From contig CALUMU010000010.1 of assembly GCA_944321825.1 (NCBI GenBank), positions 1 through 64,000 on the forward strand: a stretch of DNA of 64,000 nt, read 5' to 3'. Source of the DNA: Candidatus Amulumruptor caecigallinarius (GTDB taxonomy: Bacteria > Bacteroidota > Bacteroidia > Bacteroidales > Muribaculaceae). The position numbers were made by a program, and so were the translations under genes. Of the stretch, positions 16,347 through 26,921 are shown piece by piece; the stretch's first letter is position 1, and each line of letters starts with the position of its first letter. Under the pieces are notes generated by a model that made no database searches, was not told the origin of the DNA, and was given only the letters and a program-made list of their open reading frames with translations.

Positions 16347-19300
16347 ATGAAAAATCACAAATTCGACATACGCCGCAAGCTGGCGATGCTGATGTCCGGA
16401 ATTATTGCCGGTGCATCGGTCTATGCTGCAGTCAATTCCGGAGACGCTTCGTTGAGCGACCTCGAGCTGCGTGTTGACGGGCGCAACATCCTCTCTGGAT
16501 TCTCGTCATCGACCACGACTTATAATGTGGACCTTGACGATGCCTCGATGCTGACCATGTCGGCTGTCCCCTCGGCTTCGGATGCCACCGTGGCTATCGA
16601 CTTCAACGGAGTCCCTATGACCAACCATTCGCTCGCCTCTTTGGACGGCGGCGACAATGTCATCACCTATACCGTCAGGAGCGGCAACGCCACCAAGACT
16701 TATACGGTCAATATCAAGACTCCCCAGGTGGTACGTGAGGAGTATTTCACCTGGAAGAATGCCACTATCTATTTTGTACTTACCGACCGTTTCTACAATG
16801 GTGACACATCTAATGATAATTCTTACCATCGCCGCCGCCTTTCGGGCGATGCCGACGTGGCCACTTTCCATGGCGGCGACCTCAAGGGTCTGACACAGAA
16901 GCTCGACTATCTCGACAAACTCGGTGTTAACGCCATTTGGATTACTGCCCCTTATGAGCAGATGCACGGTTGGACCGGCGGTAAGAATGATGCGTTTCCC
17001 CATTACGCATTCCACGGATATTATGCCCTTGACTGGACCTATATGGACCGCAATATGGGTACAATCGAGGACATGCGCAACTTTGTCACCGAGGCGCATA
17101 AGCGCGGCATACGTGTGGTCATGGATATCGTGATGAACCATACAGGCTACTGTACGCTCGATGACGGTGTCGATTATGACTTCGGTAATTTCAACGGTAC
17201 TCCCACTGCCGGATGGGTGCCTTCAAGCACGCCTTATTCGATGTGGGCTGAAAGCAATCAGATTTCATTCAATGCCAACGAACAGGGCAACTGGGGCAAC
17301 TGGTGGGGTCCATGGGTACGCGCCTTCGGTGACCGCAGCTGGGCTACAAGTGCCGGTTATGCACCCGAAGGGGGCGATGATTACACCAAGCCTTTGGCAG
17401 GTTTGCCCGACATTGTCACCGAACGCACCGCAGCGGTCGACATACCTCCGTTCCTCAAGAAGAAATGGGCTGCTGAAAAAGGCGGCGATTACGACCTGTA
17501 TCGTCTTCCAAATCTCGAAAGCTGGCGTACAGGCAGCAAGGGTGCTCCCGCCGACTATCTCGTCAACTGGCTTGCCGGATGGGTGGAATATTTCGGTATC
17601 GACGGTTTCCGTTGCGACACTGCCAAGCATCTTGAAAAAAGCCGTTGGAATCAGCTTAAAACTGCCTGTAAGCAGGCTTTGGTCAACTGGAGGAATTCTG
17701 ACCGTGCCGACGAATATGCCAAGGACTGGGACGAGGACTTCTGGATGACAGGTGAGGCTTTCGGCTGGGATCATGGCGATGTCGGTTACTTCACCGAAGG
17801 CGGTTTCGACTCGATGATTAACTTCGCGTTCAATTCATCCGAAGGCAGCCAAGGCCGTACTCCCACAACTGAAGAATGGAAATACTACTCTAATTATTGC
17901 AATGGCTCTAACGGTCGTCAGGTGCTCAACTACGTGTCGAGCCATGACACCGGCCTGCATCGTCCCGGCGACCAGAAGAAGGTGGCTACAATGCTTTTGC
18001 TCTGTCCCGGCGGTGCCCAGATATACTATGGCGACGAGACATCGCGCCCCTACATGTCGAGCAGCTGTGGCGGTGATCAGTCCATGATTACCCGTAGCGA
18101 TTTCAACTGGGATGCTGTAGATAATGCCGACAACAAGCACTGGCAGATTATCGGCCAGTTCCGTCGCCGCAATGCTGCTGTCGGTGCCGGTACGCAGACC
18201 GATCTCGGCTCTGACACATACGGACGTAAATTCTCCGAGGGTGCGTATAGCAACGCTGTGGTCATCAAACTCAATACTTCTGCAGGGCAGACCTATACAG
18301 TCAGCGTAGGCGACCATTTTGCTGACGGTGCCAAAGTGATGGATGGCTATAACACTGCCAATACTGCCACTGTTTCAGGAGGCAAAGTGACTATTGCTGC
18401 TTCAGGTCCCGTGCTGCTTCTCGAGCCTTACGGTACTATCGGTGGCGGTCCTGGTCCCCAGCCTGTCCGTCCGACTGTGACTGCCAATCCTCCTTCAGGG
18501 ACTACATTCACCGAAAGCGTGACCGTCACTCTTATGTCGACTCAGGGTGCCGATATCCATTACACTACTGACGGGTCTACTCCCTCGTCATCATCTGCCA
18601 CATACAGCACTCCTCTGACATTTACTGAGACTACGACTCTCAAGACCTATGTAGGCAATTCCAACGGCTCTAACATACAGACATTCACATACACCAAGAA
18701 CTCTGGCGGCGACGTCAAGCCTGTGGTTACAGCAAGCCCTGCCGGCGGCGAATTTACTGGCAGTGTATCCGTCACTCTTTCCGTAAATCCTGCGGGTGTC
18801 CCTATCCACTATTCAACTTCGGGCACGGCTACCGCTTCATCACCGGTATATTCATCTGCTCTGACATTTACTGAGACCACCACGCTCTCTACATATGTCG
18901 AGAATGGTGCCGGAAGCAATACACAGTCGTTCACTTACACCAAGCAGGGTGGCCCGGACAATACCCATTACGTGTACTATGATGGTACATTCTCCGCTCC
19001 TCAGGTGTGGGCATGGGTTGACGGTAATACTTCATGTACTACAGCTACCGCATGGCCCGGCGACAACATGGTCAAGAAAGACGGTAAGTGGTACTGGGAG
19101 GTTCCTGCCGGCAAGCCTATCCCTCGTATGATCATCATCCATGAGGGCGATAACAAGATTGGCGGCGGCGACCTGACTTATGTCGACAAGGCTACCTACC
19201 ATCAGGACGGTACATACACTCCTGATGGAGGCGATGACCCTGAGCCGAGCGATGTCAAGGTGTACTACAAAGGCTCGTGGAATCCCGTCAATGTGTACAT

Positions 19301-21167
19301 CTACAAGGCTGGAGCCGGCGAAGGTGCTCCTGCCAACGGCGCGTGGCCAGGAGTGGCTATGACCAAGGAGTCGGGTAAGGACTACTGGAGCTACACAGTG
19401 CCCGAAAATTTGAAGACAGGAGCCAAGGTAATATTTAACAACGGTTCTGACCAATATCCGCAGGATGTGCAGGGTCAGGAATGTGGCCTCGACCTCAATG
19501 GCAAGTCGATGATGTATGACGGTGGCACAGGCTGGTCGGAGTTTTCCGAAGGCCCCCAGAAGCCGTCAATCACCATCACCCCTAACGGTGGCACGGTCAA
19601 AGGGTCAGCCACCATTACTGTGGTAATCAATAATGATGCTACTTCAATCAGCGGGACATTCAACGGCAGCCAGCTTTCTCTGAGCAACGGCAGCAACAGC
19701 ATTTCCGTAAGCCGGTATCTGACCTCTGGTGGAGCTACAGGCAGCTTGTCTGTGACGGCTACCAACGACGTGGGTACAACTACGGCCAGTGCGTCCTTTA
19801 CACGTGACGACTCTACTCCTGTCTATAACCTTACCGGTGACTGGCGCGAGCTTTCCATCTATCAGGTGATGGTGGGTTCATTCCAGCATGGCGACGGCGG
19901 AGCGAGTGGTTACAGCGACATGTGGGGACCTGAAGGTCACCGCAAGAACGGCAACCTCCGTGGTATCATTAATGCCCTTGACTATATCAAGGACCTCGGT
20001 ATGAATGCCATATGGATGACTCCGATATTCGACTCTACTAACGGTCAGGGTGGTGAAAAGCTCCAGGCTACAGGCTATTTCTGCACTAACTATTTTGCTG
20101 TCGATCCGAAATTCGGCACCGAGGCCGAGTTCGATGAACTCGTGCGCAAGGCCCACGAAAAGGGTATCTACATCATCCTTGACGGAGTGTTCGGACACCA
20201 TGGCGGCGTAAGCTCGGCTTCACCTAACGGCAACTGGATTTCGACACAGGACAATACTCCTAACGTTCGAGGTTCGGAATCCGGCAACATACAGTATCCC
20301 GGCTCGTTGGAGTATTTCAAGGAGGTGGTACGTTACTGGATGGAGCGAGGTGTGGACGGCTGGCGTCTCGACCAGTGCTATCAGGTATATCAGGGCGGAC
20401 ACAACTATTGGAAAGAACTCCGCGAGGAAGTGGAGAAGGTAGCCAGCGAGCGCAAGGCGCGAGGCGAGCAGTGGGGAACTCTCGGCTATATGGTCGGAGA
20501 GGACTGGACCAGTGCCGCCAACATCACCGTGACCCAGCAAGACGGACTTAAGAGCGTTATGGACTTCGACGGTAAGGACAATATTGTAGAACTCGGTTAC
20601 GGTGTAGGCTCTATAGGCTGGTTCCTCGCATCCGATGCAGCAGCCAGGGGCTATCGTGACTCTGGTGTGAATCCCACTTTGTTCCTTTCGAATCATGACA
20701 CCGCTCGTGTAGGCGATTTTGTCGATGTCAACAGCAGACCTGAAGAGCTGATGACCCGCCATGCGGCTGTGGCAGCATATTCGGGACCCACATGTACTTA
20801 CTATGGTGACGAGATAGGCGACAAGAGCGGCAACGGAAATCCTGACAATAAGGCTCGTACGTCGGGGCGTATATCCGGATTCAACAGCAACGAGCAGCGT
20901 GTGCACGATTATGTATCGAAGGTGTTCAAGGCTCGTGCGGCCAATCCGGCCCTCTGGCGCGGCACTGTAAGCCGTCAGGAAGGCAACAAGTATGAGGTGA
21001 TTACCAAGACCGATGCCCAGACCGGCAACAAGGTGGTGTGCATCTTCTCCGAGATTGATACCAATGTGTCAATCGGCGGCAGCGGTATCGACCTTATCAA
21101 CGGCGGCAGTGTCAGCGGCACTGTAAGCGTAAAGGCCTGGATTCCGGCCTTCATAAAGCTCAACTGA
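16347..21167 (+). CDS. Multimodular secreted alpha-amylase with two GH13 catalytic domains
   Basis: 1606 aa. Modules in order: signal peptide; cadherin-like sandwich (about 31-124); GH13 domain 1 (about 135-695) with DIVMNH, nucleophile Asp424, acid/base Glu470 and Asp534; two chitobiase-C-terminal-like sandwiches (about 708-785 and 790-866); two starch-binding CBM26-like modules (about 873-960 and 968-1066); an Ig-like linker; GH13 domain 2 (about 1160-1600) with Asp1342, Glu1385 and Asp1451. In domain 2 the first conserved region reads DGVFGHH, with Gly in place of the usual Asn. All catalytic carboxylates are present, so both domains should be active on starch or maltodextrin. No T9SS domain ends this protein. 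Confidence 0.93.
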   Translation: MKNHKFDIRRKLAMLMSGIIAGASVYAAVNSGDASLSDLELRVDGRNILSGFSSSTTTYNVDLDDASMLTMSAVPSASDATVAIDFNGVPMTNHSLASLDGGDNVITYTVRSGNATKTYTVNIKTPQVVREEYFTWKNATIYFVLTDRFYNGDTSNDNSYHRRRLSGDADVATFHGGDLKGLTQKLDYLDKLGVNAIWITAPYEQMHGWTGGKNDAFPHYAFHGYYALDWTYMDRNMGTIEDMRNFVTEAHKRGIRVVMDIVMNHTGYCTLDDGVDYDFGNFNGTPTAGWVPSSTPYSMWAESNQISFNANEQGNWGNWWGPWVRAFGDRSWATSAGYAPEGGDDYTKPLAGLPDIVTERTAAVDIPPFLKKKWAAEKGGDYDLYRLPNLESWRTGSKGAPADYLVNWLAGWVEYFGIDGFRCDTAKHLEKSRWNQLKTACKQALVNWRNSDRADEYAKDWDEDFWMTGEAFGWDHGDVGYFTEGGFDSMINFAFNSSEGSQGRTPTTEEWKYYSNYCNGSNGRQVLNYVSSHDTGLHRPGDQKKVATMLLLCPGGAQIYYGDETSRPYMSSSCGGDQSMITRSDFNWDAVDNADNKHWQIIGQFRRRNAAVGAGTQTDLGSDTYGRKFSEGAYSNAVVIKLNTSAGQTYTVSVGDHFADGAKVMDGYNTANTATVSGGKVTIAASGPVLLLEPYGTIGGGPGPQPVRPTVTANPPSGTTFTESVTVTLMSTQGADIHYTTDGSTPSSSSATYSTPLTFTETTTLKTYVGNSNGSNIQTFTYTKNSGGDVKPVVTASPAGGEFTGSVSVTLSVNPAGVPIHYSTSGTATASSPVYSSALTFTETTTLSTYVENGAGSNTQSFTYTKQGGPDNTHYVYYDGTFSAPQVWAWVDGNTSCTTATAWPGDNMVKKDGKWYWEVPAGKPIPRMIIIHEGDNKIGGGDLTYVDKATYHQDGTYTPDGGDDPEPSDVKVYYKGSWNPVNVYIYKAGAGEGAPANGAWPGVAMTKESGKDYWSYTVPENLKTGAKVIFNNGSDQYPQDVQGQECGLDLNGKSMMYDGGTGWSEFSEGPQKPSITITPNGGTVKGSATITVVINNDATSISGTFNGSQLSLSNGSNSISVSRYLTSGGATGSLSVTATNDVGTTTASASFTRDDSTPVYNLTGDWRELSIYQVMVGSFQHGDGGASGYSDMWGPEGHRKNGNLRGIINALDYIKDLGMNAIWMTPIFDSTNGQGGEKLQATGYFCTNYFAVDPKFGTEAEFDELVRKAHEKGIYIILDGVFGHHGGVSSASPNGNWISTQDNTPNVRGSESGNIQYPGSLEYFKEVVRYWMERGVDGWRLDQCYQVYQGGHNYWKELREEVEKVASERKARGEQWGTLGYMVGEDWTSAANITVTQQDGLKSVMDFDGKDNIVELGYGVGSIGWFLASDAAARGYRDSGVNPTLFLSNHDTARVGDFVDVNSRPEELMTRHAAVAAYSGPTCTYYGDEIGDKSGNGNPDNKARTSGRISGFNSNEQRVHDYVSKVFKARAANPALWRGTVSRQEGNKYEVITKTDAQTGNKVVCIFSEIDTNVSIGGSGIDLINGGSVSGTVSVKAWIPAFIKLN

Positions 21168-21185
21168 TATAATCGCAGTATGAAC

Positions 21186-21228
21186 AAATGAAACGGGCGA
21201 CCCTCCTGCGGGGTCGTCCGTTTCATTT
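21186..21228. terminator. Bidirectional terminator after the amylase
   Basis: An 18-bp stem with a single G-T pair, 21186-21203 against 21211-21228, ending in CCGTTTCATTT, with a short loop. A-runs and T-runs on both flanks allow either direction. Confidence 0.8.
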
Positions 21229-21270
21229 ATATCGTCCTGACAACGTGGGGTGTGGAGCATGGCATCGCGA

Positions 21271-21714
21271 TAGCCACGGCTTGTGCCGCCAGCCCTTGCA
21301 GGGCTAATTTATAGGAAGCATTCTTGTCAACGGGGCTTGCGCCCCGCCCTACTGTCCACCTGCCCCTCCGGGGCTCCGCTACCGCTACACACTCCTCCGC
21401 CAAAACCCCGGCCAATGGCGCATCACCTGTAGGGACGCACGGCCCGTGCGTCCTTGTGTCTGGGTAGTCGTAAAATCATCCGGTTCGGAGCGATTTGCGG
21501 TTGAGGACGCACAGACCGTGCGTCCCTACAGGTGATGTGGCTGATGGTGTTCCGAGGTTATACAACACCTTCCTACAATGTGGACATCGGGTATAGTGCG
21601 TTATACGAAACCCTCGGAGAGGGTAGGTGGACAGTAGGGCGGAGCGCAAGCTCCGTCATAAAGCGAGATGCGGACGGTCAGCCCTGCAGGGGCTGGCGGC
21701 GCAAGCCGTAGCTA
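21271..21714. repeat. Composite inverted array of GC-rich intergenic repeats
   Basis: The left half (21271-21376: ACGGCTTGTGCCGCC, AGCCCTTGCAGGGCT, CGGGGCTTGCGCCCCG) recurs in reverse order and orientation in the right half (21617-21714). Between them lie two oppositely oriented copies of GGGACGCACGGCCCGTGCGT (21431-21454 and 21506-21532). The same modules occur near 41660-41870 and 45995-46130. No coding potential is seen; frames through it are low-complexity. Confidence 0.75.
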
Positions 21715-21764
21715 CCATCAGACGGTTACTTTGCCGCCAATCGCTTTTGGCCGCTGGTCACTTA

Positions 21765-23426
21765 TTAATTGTGGGTGTAGAGGAAGCGTTTGATAGAGCG
21801 TTTGGGTGTCTTTTCAAACTCCTCGTGGTGTATCTTTAGGCGGCGTATCTGCGAATATGCCGGCAGCTCCTTGTTGAGCAGTTTGATGTTGTCGTGCATC
21901 AGCGATTCGAGCTGGTTCAGAGGGATTCCCTGAGCGGTGGCACTCTCAATGTCAGGGTATATAAGGGCGGCAAGCTTGCCGTCGCCGTCATCAATTACCA
22001 GCGATTCGGCCACGAGGGGCATGTTGTTGAGCTTCTGTTCGATTTCTTCGGGGTAGATGTTTTGTCCTGACGGCCCGAGTATCATGTTTTTGTCGCGTCC
22101 GCGCAGGTATATGTATCCGTCGCCGTCTATGGTGCATATGTCGCCGGTGTTGAGCCATCCGCCTTTAAGTGCTTCGGTTGTCGCTGTGGGGTTCTTGTAG
22201 TAGCCCATCATTACGTTGTCGCCTCTGAGCATCAGCACTCCAGGGGCTTTCGTTCCATCGGGCGAGTCGACTTTCATCTCCATGCGCGGAGCTATGAGTC
22301 CGCATGATCCGGGTCTCTGTCGCTCCCAGGGGCAGTATGACACGAGCGGGGCGCACTCGGTCATGCCGTAGCCTACGGTGAATGGGAACTGTATCTTGCG
22401 CAGAAATGCTTCCACGTCCTTGTTGAGCGCAGCTCCTCCTATTATTATTTCTTTGAGCTGTCCGCCGAACACATCGAGTATTTTCGCTCTGATTTTGGCA
22501 AGAATCCTGTCGTTGATTACAGGGACTTTGAGGAGTATTTTCATCACGGGTTTCTCGATTATGGGGAAAACCTTTGACTTGATGATTTTCTCCAATATGA
22601 GCGGCACGGTGATGACCAATTTCGGTTTTACGGATGCAAACGCCTCCATGATGACTCGCGGAGAGGGGGTGCGGCTGAGGAAATGGATGTTGCACCCCTT
22701 GACAAACGGATGCAGCATTTCGACCACAAACCCGTACATGTGGGCCAATGGAAGCATACACACCATGCCGTCGCCCGGCTTGAGGAATGTGAGTCCGTCG
22801 ATGCAAAACTGGATGTTGCTCCAGAGGTTTTTGTAGCTGAGCATCACTCCCTTTGAGAATCCCGACGACCCCGAGGTATAGTTGATCAGGGCTAATGTGT
22901 TCGGGTCGGGCGCGGGATAAGCGACATCGTCGGCTGAGAATCTGTCGGGGTACTTCTCTCCGAAGTACAGGTTGAGCTTGGAGCGTACTTCTGTCAGTTT
23001 TTTCGAGCGTGAGAGCAATATGCTGTAGTCGTGCAGGCGAATGATGCCGGAGAGGGCTGGCATACAGTTGCCGTCGAGGTTGTTCCACTGTGTACCGGTG
23101 GTAAACAGGAGCTTTGCATCGCAGTCGTTGACTAAATGGTGTATGGTGTCGGGCTTGAACTCGTTGAGTATCGGCACGGCCACAGCTCCGTAAGTCAGAC
23201 ATGCCATGGCGGCGACCGACCAGTTGGCGGAATTGCGGCCGCATAGGGCTATCTTGTCGCCTTTTTTGATGCCTGTCTTTTCAAAAAATATGTGGAGCTT
23301 GGCTATCTTGCGGGCTACGTCCTTGTATGTCAGGGAAGCTCCGTGCATGTCGCATAGGGCTTCCAGTTCCCAGTTGTCCCTGATGGATTGCTGGATGTAG
23401 GCTGTTAGTGAAGTCTGTTTGTTCAT
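21765..23426 (-). CDS. AMP-forming acyl-CoA synthetase/ligase
   Basis: 553 aa of the ANL superfamily. The phosphate-binding loop is YTSGSSGFSKGV (about 199-210); GYGMTECAP is motif A5, NTGDICTIDGDGYIYLRGR motif A7-A8, and a C-terminal lysine sits in KTPKRSIKR. It activates a carboxylic acid, probably a fatty acid, to the adenylate and then the CoA thioester, as in FadD-type enzymes. A hydrophobic segment near 295-315 suggests membrane contact. It stands alone, divergent from asd. The substrate cannot be read from sequence. Confidence 0.88.
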   Translation of the reverse strand: MNKQTSLTAYIQQSIRDNWELEALCDMHGASLTYKDVARKIAKLHIFFEKTGIKKGDKIALCGRNSANWSVAAMACLTYGAVAVPILNEFKPDTIHHLVNDCDAKLLFTTGTQWNNLDGNCMPALSGIIRLHDYSILLSRSKKLTEVRSKLNLYFGEKYPDRFSADDVAYPAPDPNTLALINYTSGSSGFSKGVMLSYKNLWSNIQFCIDGLTFLKPGDGMVCMLPLAHMYGFVVEMLHPFVKGCNIHFLSRTPSPRVIMEAFASVKPKLVITVPLILEKIIKSKVFPIIEKPVMKILLKVPVINDRILAKIRAKILDVFGGQLKEIIIGGAALNKDVEAFLRKIQFPFTVGYGMTECAPLVSYCPWERQRPGSCGLIAPRMEMKVDSPDGTKAPGVLMLRGDNVMMGYYKNPTATTEALKGGWLNTGDICTIDGDGYIYLRGRDKNMILGPSGQNIYPEEIEQKLNNMPLVAESLVIDDGDGKLAALIYPDIESATAQGIPLNQLESLMHDNIKLLNKELPAYSQIRRLKIHHEEFEKTPKRSIKRFLYTHN

Positions 23427-23534
23427 TGGTGTTGTAGACAGAATCTTAAGGTTTTGTTAGCTGTCAGATTTATATTTGAATTGTAAAGATAACAATTTAC
23501 TGACACAATGGGTTACATTTTGCCTGAAAATATG

Positions 23535-23542
23535 TAAATTTG
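23535..23542 (+). promoter_or_regulatory. -7 element of asd
   Basis: TAAATTTG, an exact TAnnTTTG match, 51 nt upstream of the asd ATG. A TTTG at 23519 is too close (12 nt) to be the partner -33 box. Confidence 0.5.
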
Positions 23543-23592
23543 CACTTGATTTCAAGACTCATTTTTACATACACACTATCCTAATCGACACA

Positions 23593-24603
23593 ATGAAAGT
23601 AGCTATCGTGGGTGCCAGCGGCGCCGTAGGCCAGGAATTCCTGCGCGTTCTTGACGAACAAAATTTCCCTATCGACGAATTGCGCCTTTTTGGCTCGAAG
23701 CGTAGTGCCGGACGCACTTATAATTTCAAAGGCAAGGAAATAGTGGTCAAGGAGCTTACCCATGACGCAGAGGATTTCCGTGGCATCGACTTCGCTTTCA
23801 CTTCGGCTGGCGCAGGGACATCCAAGGAATATGCTGACACTATCACCAAATACGGTGCTGTGATGATTGATAATTCAAGCGCGTTCCGCATGGACGCTGA
23901 TGTACCCTTAGTGGTTCCCGAGGTCAACGGCGACGATGCATTCAACGCTCCGCGCAATATTATCGCTAACCCTAACTGTACGACCATCCAGATGGTGGTG
24001 GCTCTCAAGCCTATCAATGACCTTACGCCTATCAAGCGTGTGCATGTGGCCACTTACCAGGCCGCGAGCGGAGCGGGTGCGGCTGCGATGGACGAGCTTA
24101 TCGAACAGTACGCCCAGCTCCAGCGTGGCGAAGAGCCTACAGTTGAGAAGTTTGCATATCAGCTTGCATACAATGTCATCCCCCACATTGATGTGTTCAT
24201 GGACAACGGATACACCAAGGAGGAGATGAAGATGTTCAACGAGACCCGCAAAATCATGCATGCCCCGGAGCTGTCGGTAAGCGCGATGTGCGTGCGTGTC
24301 CCGGTCATGCGTGCCCACAGCGAGGCTGTATGGGTTGAGACGGAGCGTCCTGTGACCCCTGCCGAGGCCCGCGAAGCCTTCTCGAAGGCTGAGGGATTGG
24401 TCGTGGTCGATGACCCCGCCAGCAAGCAGTACCCCATGCCTCTCGACATTGCCGGTAAAGACCCGGTGTATGTAGGCCGCATCCGCGAAGACATTGCCAA
24501 CAGCAACGGTCTGTCGTTCTGGATTGTCGGCGACCAGATTAAAAAGGGTGCCGCCCTCAATGCCGTGCAGATAGCCCAATATATGCTTGCTCATAAGAAA
24601 TAA
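23593..24603 (+). CDS. asd: Aspartate-semialdehyde dehydrogenase
   Basis: 336 aa from the ATG at 23593, where the conserved [13 protein letters not shown] start occurs; the open frame extends 39 codons upstream through the promoter and is not coding. GASGAVG (7-13) binds NADP, the catalytic Cys129 lies in NPNCTT, and EAVWVET and PxxxxxxGxDxVYVGRIR follow. It reduces aspartyl phosphate to aspartate semialdehyde for lysine/DAP, methionine and threonine synthesis. The antiporter gene starts 30 bp downstream. Confidence 0.95.
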   Translation: MKVAIVGASGAVGQEFLRVLDEQNFPIDELRLFGSKRSAGRTYNFKGKEIVVKELTHDAEDFRGIDFAFTSAGAGTSKEYADTITKYGAVMIDNSSAFRMDADVPLVVPEVNGDDAFNAPRNIIANPNCTTIQMVVALKPINDLTPIKRVHVATYQAASGAGAAAMDELIEQYAQLQRGEEPTVEKFAYQLAYNVIPHIDVFMDNGYTKEEMKMFNETRKIMHAPELSVSAMCVRVPVMRAHSEAVWVETERPVTPAEAREAFSKAEGLVVVDDPASKQYPMPLDIAGKDPVYVGRIREDIANSNGLSFWIVGDQIKKGAALNAVQIAQYMLAHKK

Positions 24604-24633
24604 CAAGAGCTTCTTAAACACATTATAAGAGGT

Positions 24634-26772
24634 ATGCCTCTCATCACCTCTCCAGTTGCCATATTCCTGACGGTATTACTTATAATACTGTTGGCTCCTT
24701 TGTTGCTCAACAAACTTAAGGTGCCGCATATCATAGGGCTTATCGTAGGCGGCATACTGGTGGGACCGCATGGATTTGGCCTGCTTGCCCGTGATGCCGG
24801 ATTTGAGGTGTTCGGACAAGTGGGTCTTTTGTATCTGATGTTTCTTGCGGGTATAGAGATTGACATGTACCACCTTAAGAAAAACCTCTCAAAGGGGCTT
24901 GCTTTCGGTGTCATGACTTTTCTTGTGCCTTTGGCTCTCGGCGCGGTAGCCGTGCATTATGCCCTCGGCATGACGTGGCTTACGGCCACGCTGATGGCAT
25001 CGATGTTTGCCGCGCATACGCTTATCGGTTATCCTATCGTCAGCCGTTTCGGTCTGACGAAGTCGCCTGCGGTCATCATTGCCGTGACGGGTACCATTGT
25101 GACAGTCCTCGGCTCGCTGATGGTGCTTGCTTCCATTGCGGATGTCATACGGTTCGGGTCGTTTGAGGTGCAGAATCTTCTGAGGCTGTTCGGTGGGCTG
25201 GTGCTGTATTGTGTGTTTGTGACGGTGGTTTATCCGCGCTTGACACGCTGGTTTTTCAGGCAGTACCACGACGACACCCTGCAGTTCATATACGTGTTGA
25301 CGTTAGTGTTCATCGCGGCGGCTATCGCATCGTTCATAGGGCTTGAAGGGGTGTTCGGGGCTTTTTATGCTGGACTGACGCTTAACCGTTACATCCCCTC
25401 GCGTTCGTCGCTCATGGGGAGGATAGAGTTTGTGGGCAACTCGATTTTCATTCCTTATTTCCTGATAGGGGTGGGTATGCTGATCGATGTCCGCTTGGTG
25501 GCATCGGATGTTAAGACCATAGAAGTGGCGGCAGTGATGTGCGTCGTGGCTATGGCGGTCAAGTGGCTTGCTGCATTTGTAGCCCAGCTGTCGTTCAGGC
25601 TTTCGAGGATTGACCGTTCGATGATGTACCAGTTGAGCAACGCCCACACCGCAGTGGCTCTTGCCGTGGTGATGATAGGTCACAAATTGGGTGTGTTCAA
25701 TGAGGTCGTGCTTAATGCCACGGTGTTGATGATATTGGTCACATGCACGGTGTCGTCGTTTGGCGTGGAGCGGGCCGCGAGGCGGTTGGTGTTGCGTAAT
25801 GTCGAGAGCGAAGCCGACAGTGACGACGGCACGCCCCAGAAAGCCCACCATACGCTTATATCTGTGGCCGAGCCGCACAGCGCGAAGCAGATGGTAGATG
25901 TCGCCCGGTATATGCAAGGCAAGCAGAGCCAATACAATAAGCTATACGCTCTCCATGTGCGTAGCGACAATGCACAGGCTTCGCGAACGGTAGGCAAGAA
26001 CTCGCTTGAGGAGGCGCAGAAAGCCGCCAATGCCACGTCGTCGCGCCTGATACCTATCGAACGCTATGATATAAATATAGTCACCGGGGTGCTTAACACT
26101 ATGGCTGAGAGGGACATCGCTACACTGCATCTCGGCCTGCACCGGCGCAAACGCATCATAGATACTTTCCTCGGGTCTAAAATCGAGCAGCTCCTAAAGT
26201 CCACCAACGCCATGGTGGTCATCAGCCGCATATTTGTCCCGGTCAACACTGTGTCGCGCATAGTGGTAGTGGTGCCGGCGCAAGCCCAGTACGAGGGCGG
26301 TTTCCGTCACTGGGTGGAGGCTGTTGGCAACCTGACACGCGAGGTCGGGTGTAAGGTGGTGTTTTGCGGAGCAGATGACACTAACCGCACGATACGTTCA
26401 GTGCTGGAGCGTGGCCGTTTCGGCATACATCAGGGATATGTGGAGATAAACTATGACGATGACTTCGTGTTGCTTCCCAACCGTATCCATGAAGATGATC
26501 TGTTGGTGGTGGTGGCGGCTCGGCGGTCGTCGGTGTCGTTCAGCCCTTACATGAACGAACTGCCGGAATTTTTGCAGAAATATTTCTCGTCCAATAACCT
26601 TATAATCCTCTATCCCGAACATGCGGGAACTGCTAACGTCATAGTGCCGACTATGGCAGAGACGATGACCGCCGACATCACGGCTCCGTCGCCGATATGG
26701 ATGTTCCTGCGGCGCATATACCGTCGCATCAACCCCTCGGCTGCGGCAACCGACCGCAAGCTTAAGCTCTGA
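24634..26772 (+). CDS. CPA2-family cation/proton antiporter with cytoplasmic USP-like tail
   Basis: 712 aa. About twelve membrane segments fill residues 8-390, including the CPA2-typical LxxxLxxPHIIGLIVGGILVGP start and a GLEGVFGAFYAGL helix. The remaining 320 residues are soluble, with a universal-stress-like domain (starting near HTLISVAEPHSAKQM) and a second similar unit. The known family role is Na+ or K+/H+ exchange at the inner membrane, with the tail sensing ligand or redox state. It lies 30 bp after asd, which may be read-through rather than a functional link. Confidence 0.87.
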   Translation: MPLITSPVAIFLTVLLIILLAPLLLNKLKVPHIIGLIVGGILVGPHGFGLLARDAGFEVFGQVGLLYLMFLAGIEIDMYHLKKNLSKGLAFGVMTFLVPLALGAVAVHYALGMTWLTATLMASMFAAHTLIGYPIVSRFGLTKSPAVIIAVTGTIVTVLGSLMVLASIADVIRFGSFEVQNLLRLFGGLVLYCVFVTVVYPRLTRWFFRQYHDDTLQFIYVLTLVFIAAAIASFIGLEGVFGAFYAGLTLNRYIPSRSSLMGRIEFVGNSIFIPYFLIGVGMLIDVRLVASDVKTIEVAAVMCVVAMAVKWLAAFVAQLSFRLSRIDRSMMYQLSNAHTAVALAVVMIGHKLGVFNEVVLNATVLMILVTCTVSSFGVERAARRLVLRNVESEADSDDGTPQKAHHTLISVAEPHSAKQMVDVARYMQGKQSQYNKLYALHVRSDNAQASRTVGKNSLEEAQKAANATSSRLIPIERYDINIVTGVLNTMAERDIATLHLGLHRRKRIIDTFLGSKIEQLLKSTNAMVVISRIFVPVNTVSRIVVVVPAQAQYEGGFRHWVEAVGNLTREVGCKVVFCGADDTNRTIRSVLERGRFGIHQGYVEINYDDDFVLLPNRIHEDDLLVVVAARRSSVSFSPYMNELPEFLQKYFSSNNLIILYPEHAGTANVIVPTMAETMTADITAPSPIWMFLRRIYRRINPSAAATDRKLKL

Positions 26773-26921
26773 TTTACGATTTCCAGTCTTGTTGCGGCCA
26801 TTTATAGGTTGTTGTCGTGTGCATAAGCGATTTTTTTTTAGCGAAGCGGGATTATATGTGTCTTTCAAGCATAAGTAGAAACTGTGCTGGTGGATTTCTT
26901 GTTTTTTAACAATCATACAGC

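Noticed and set aside
16506-20906. Long antisense frames opposite the amylase gene
   Set aside because: They follow from the codon pattern of the real gene and show no domains or starts.
20900-21167. A T9SS sorting domain at the end of the amylase
   Set aside because: The end AWIPAFIKLN-type strand belongs to the GH13 C-domain; there is no 70-80 residue sorting module after it.
23476-23592. A 39-codon N-terminal extension of asd
   Set aside because: It runs through the -7 promoter element and the conserved protein begins at [10 protein letters not shown] (23593).
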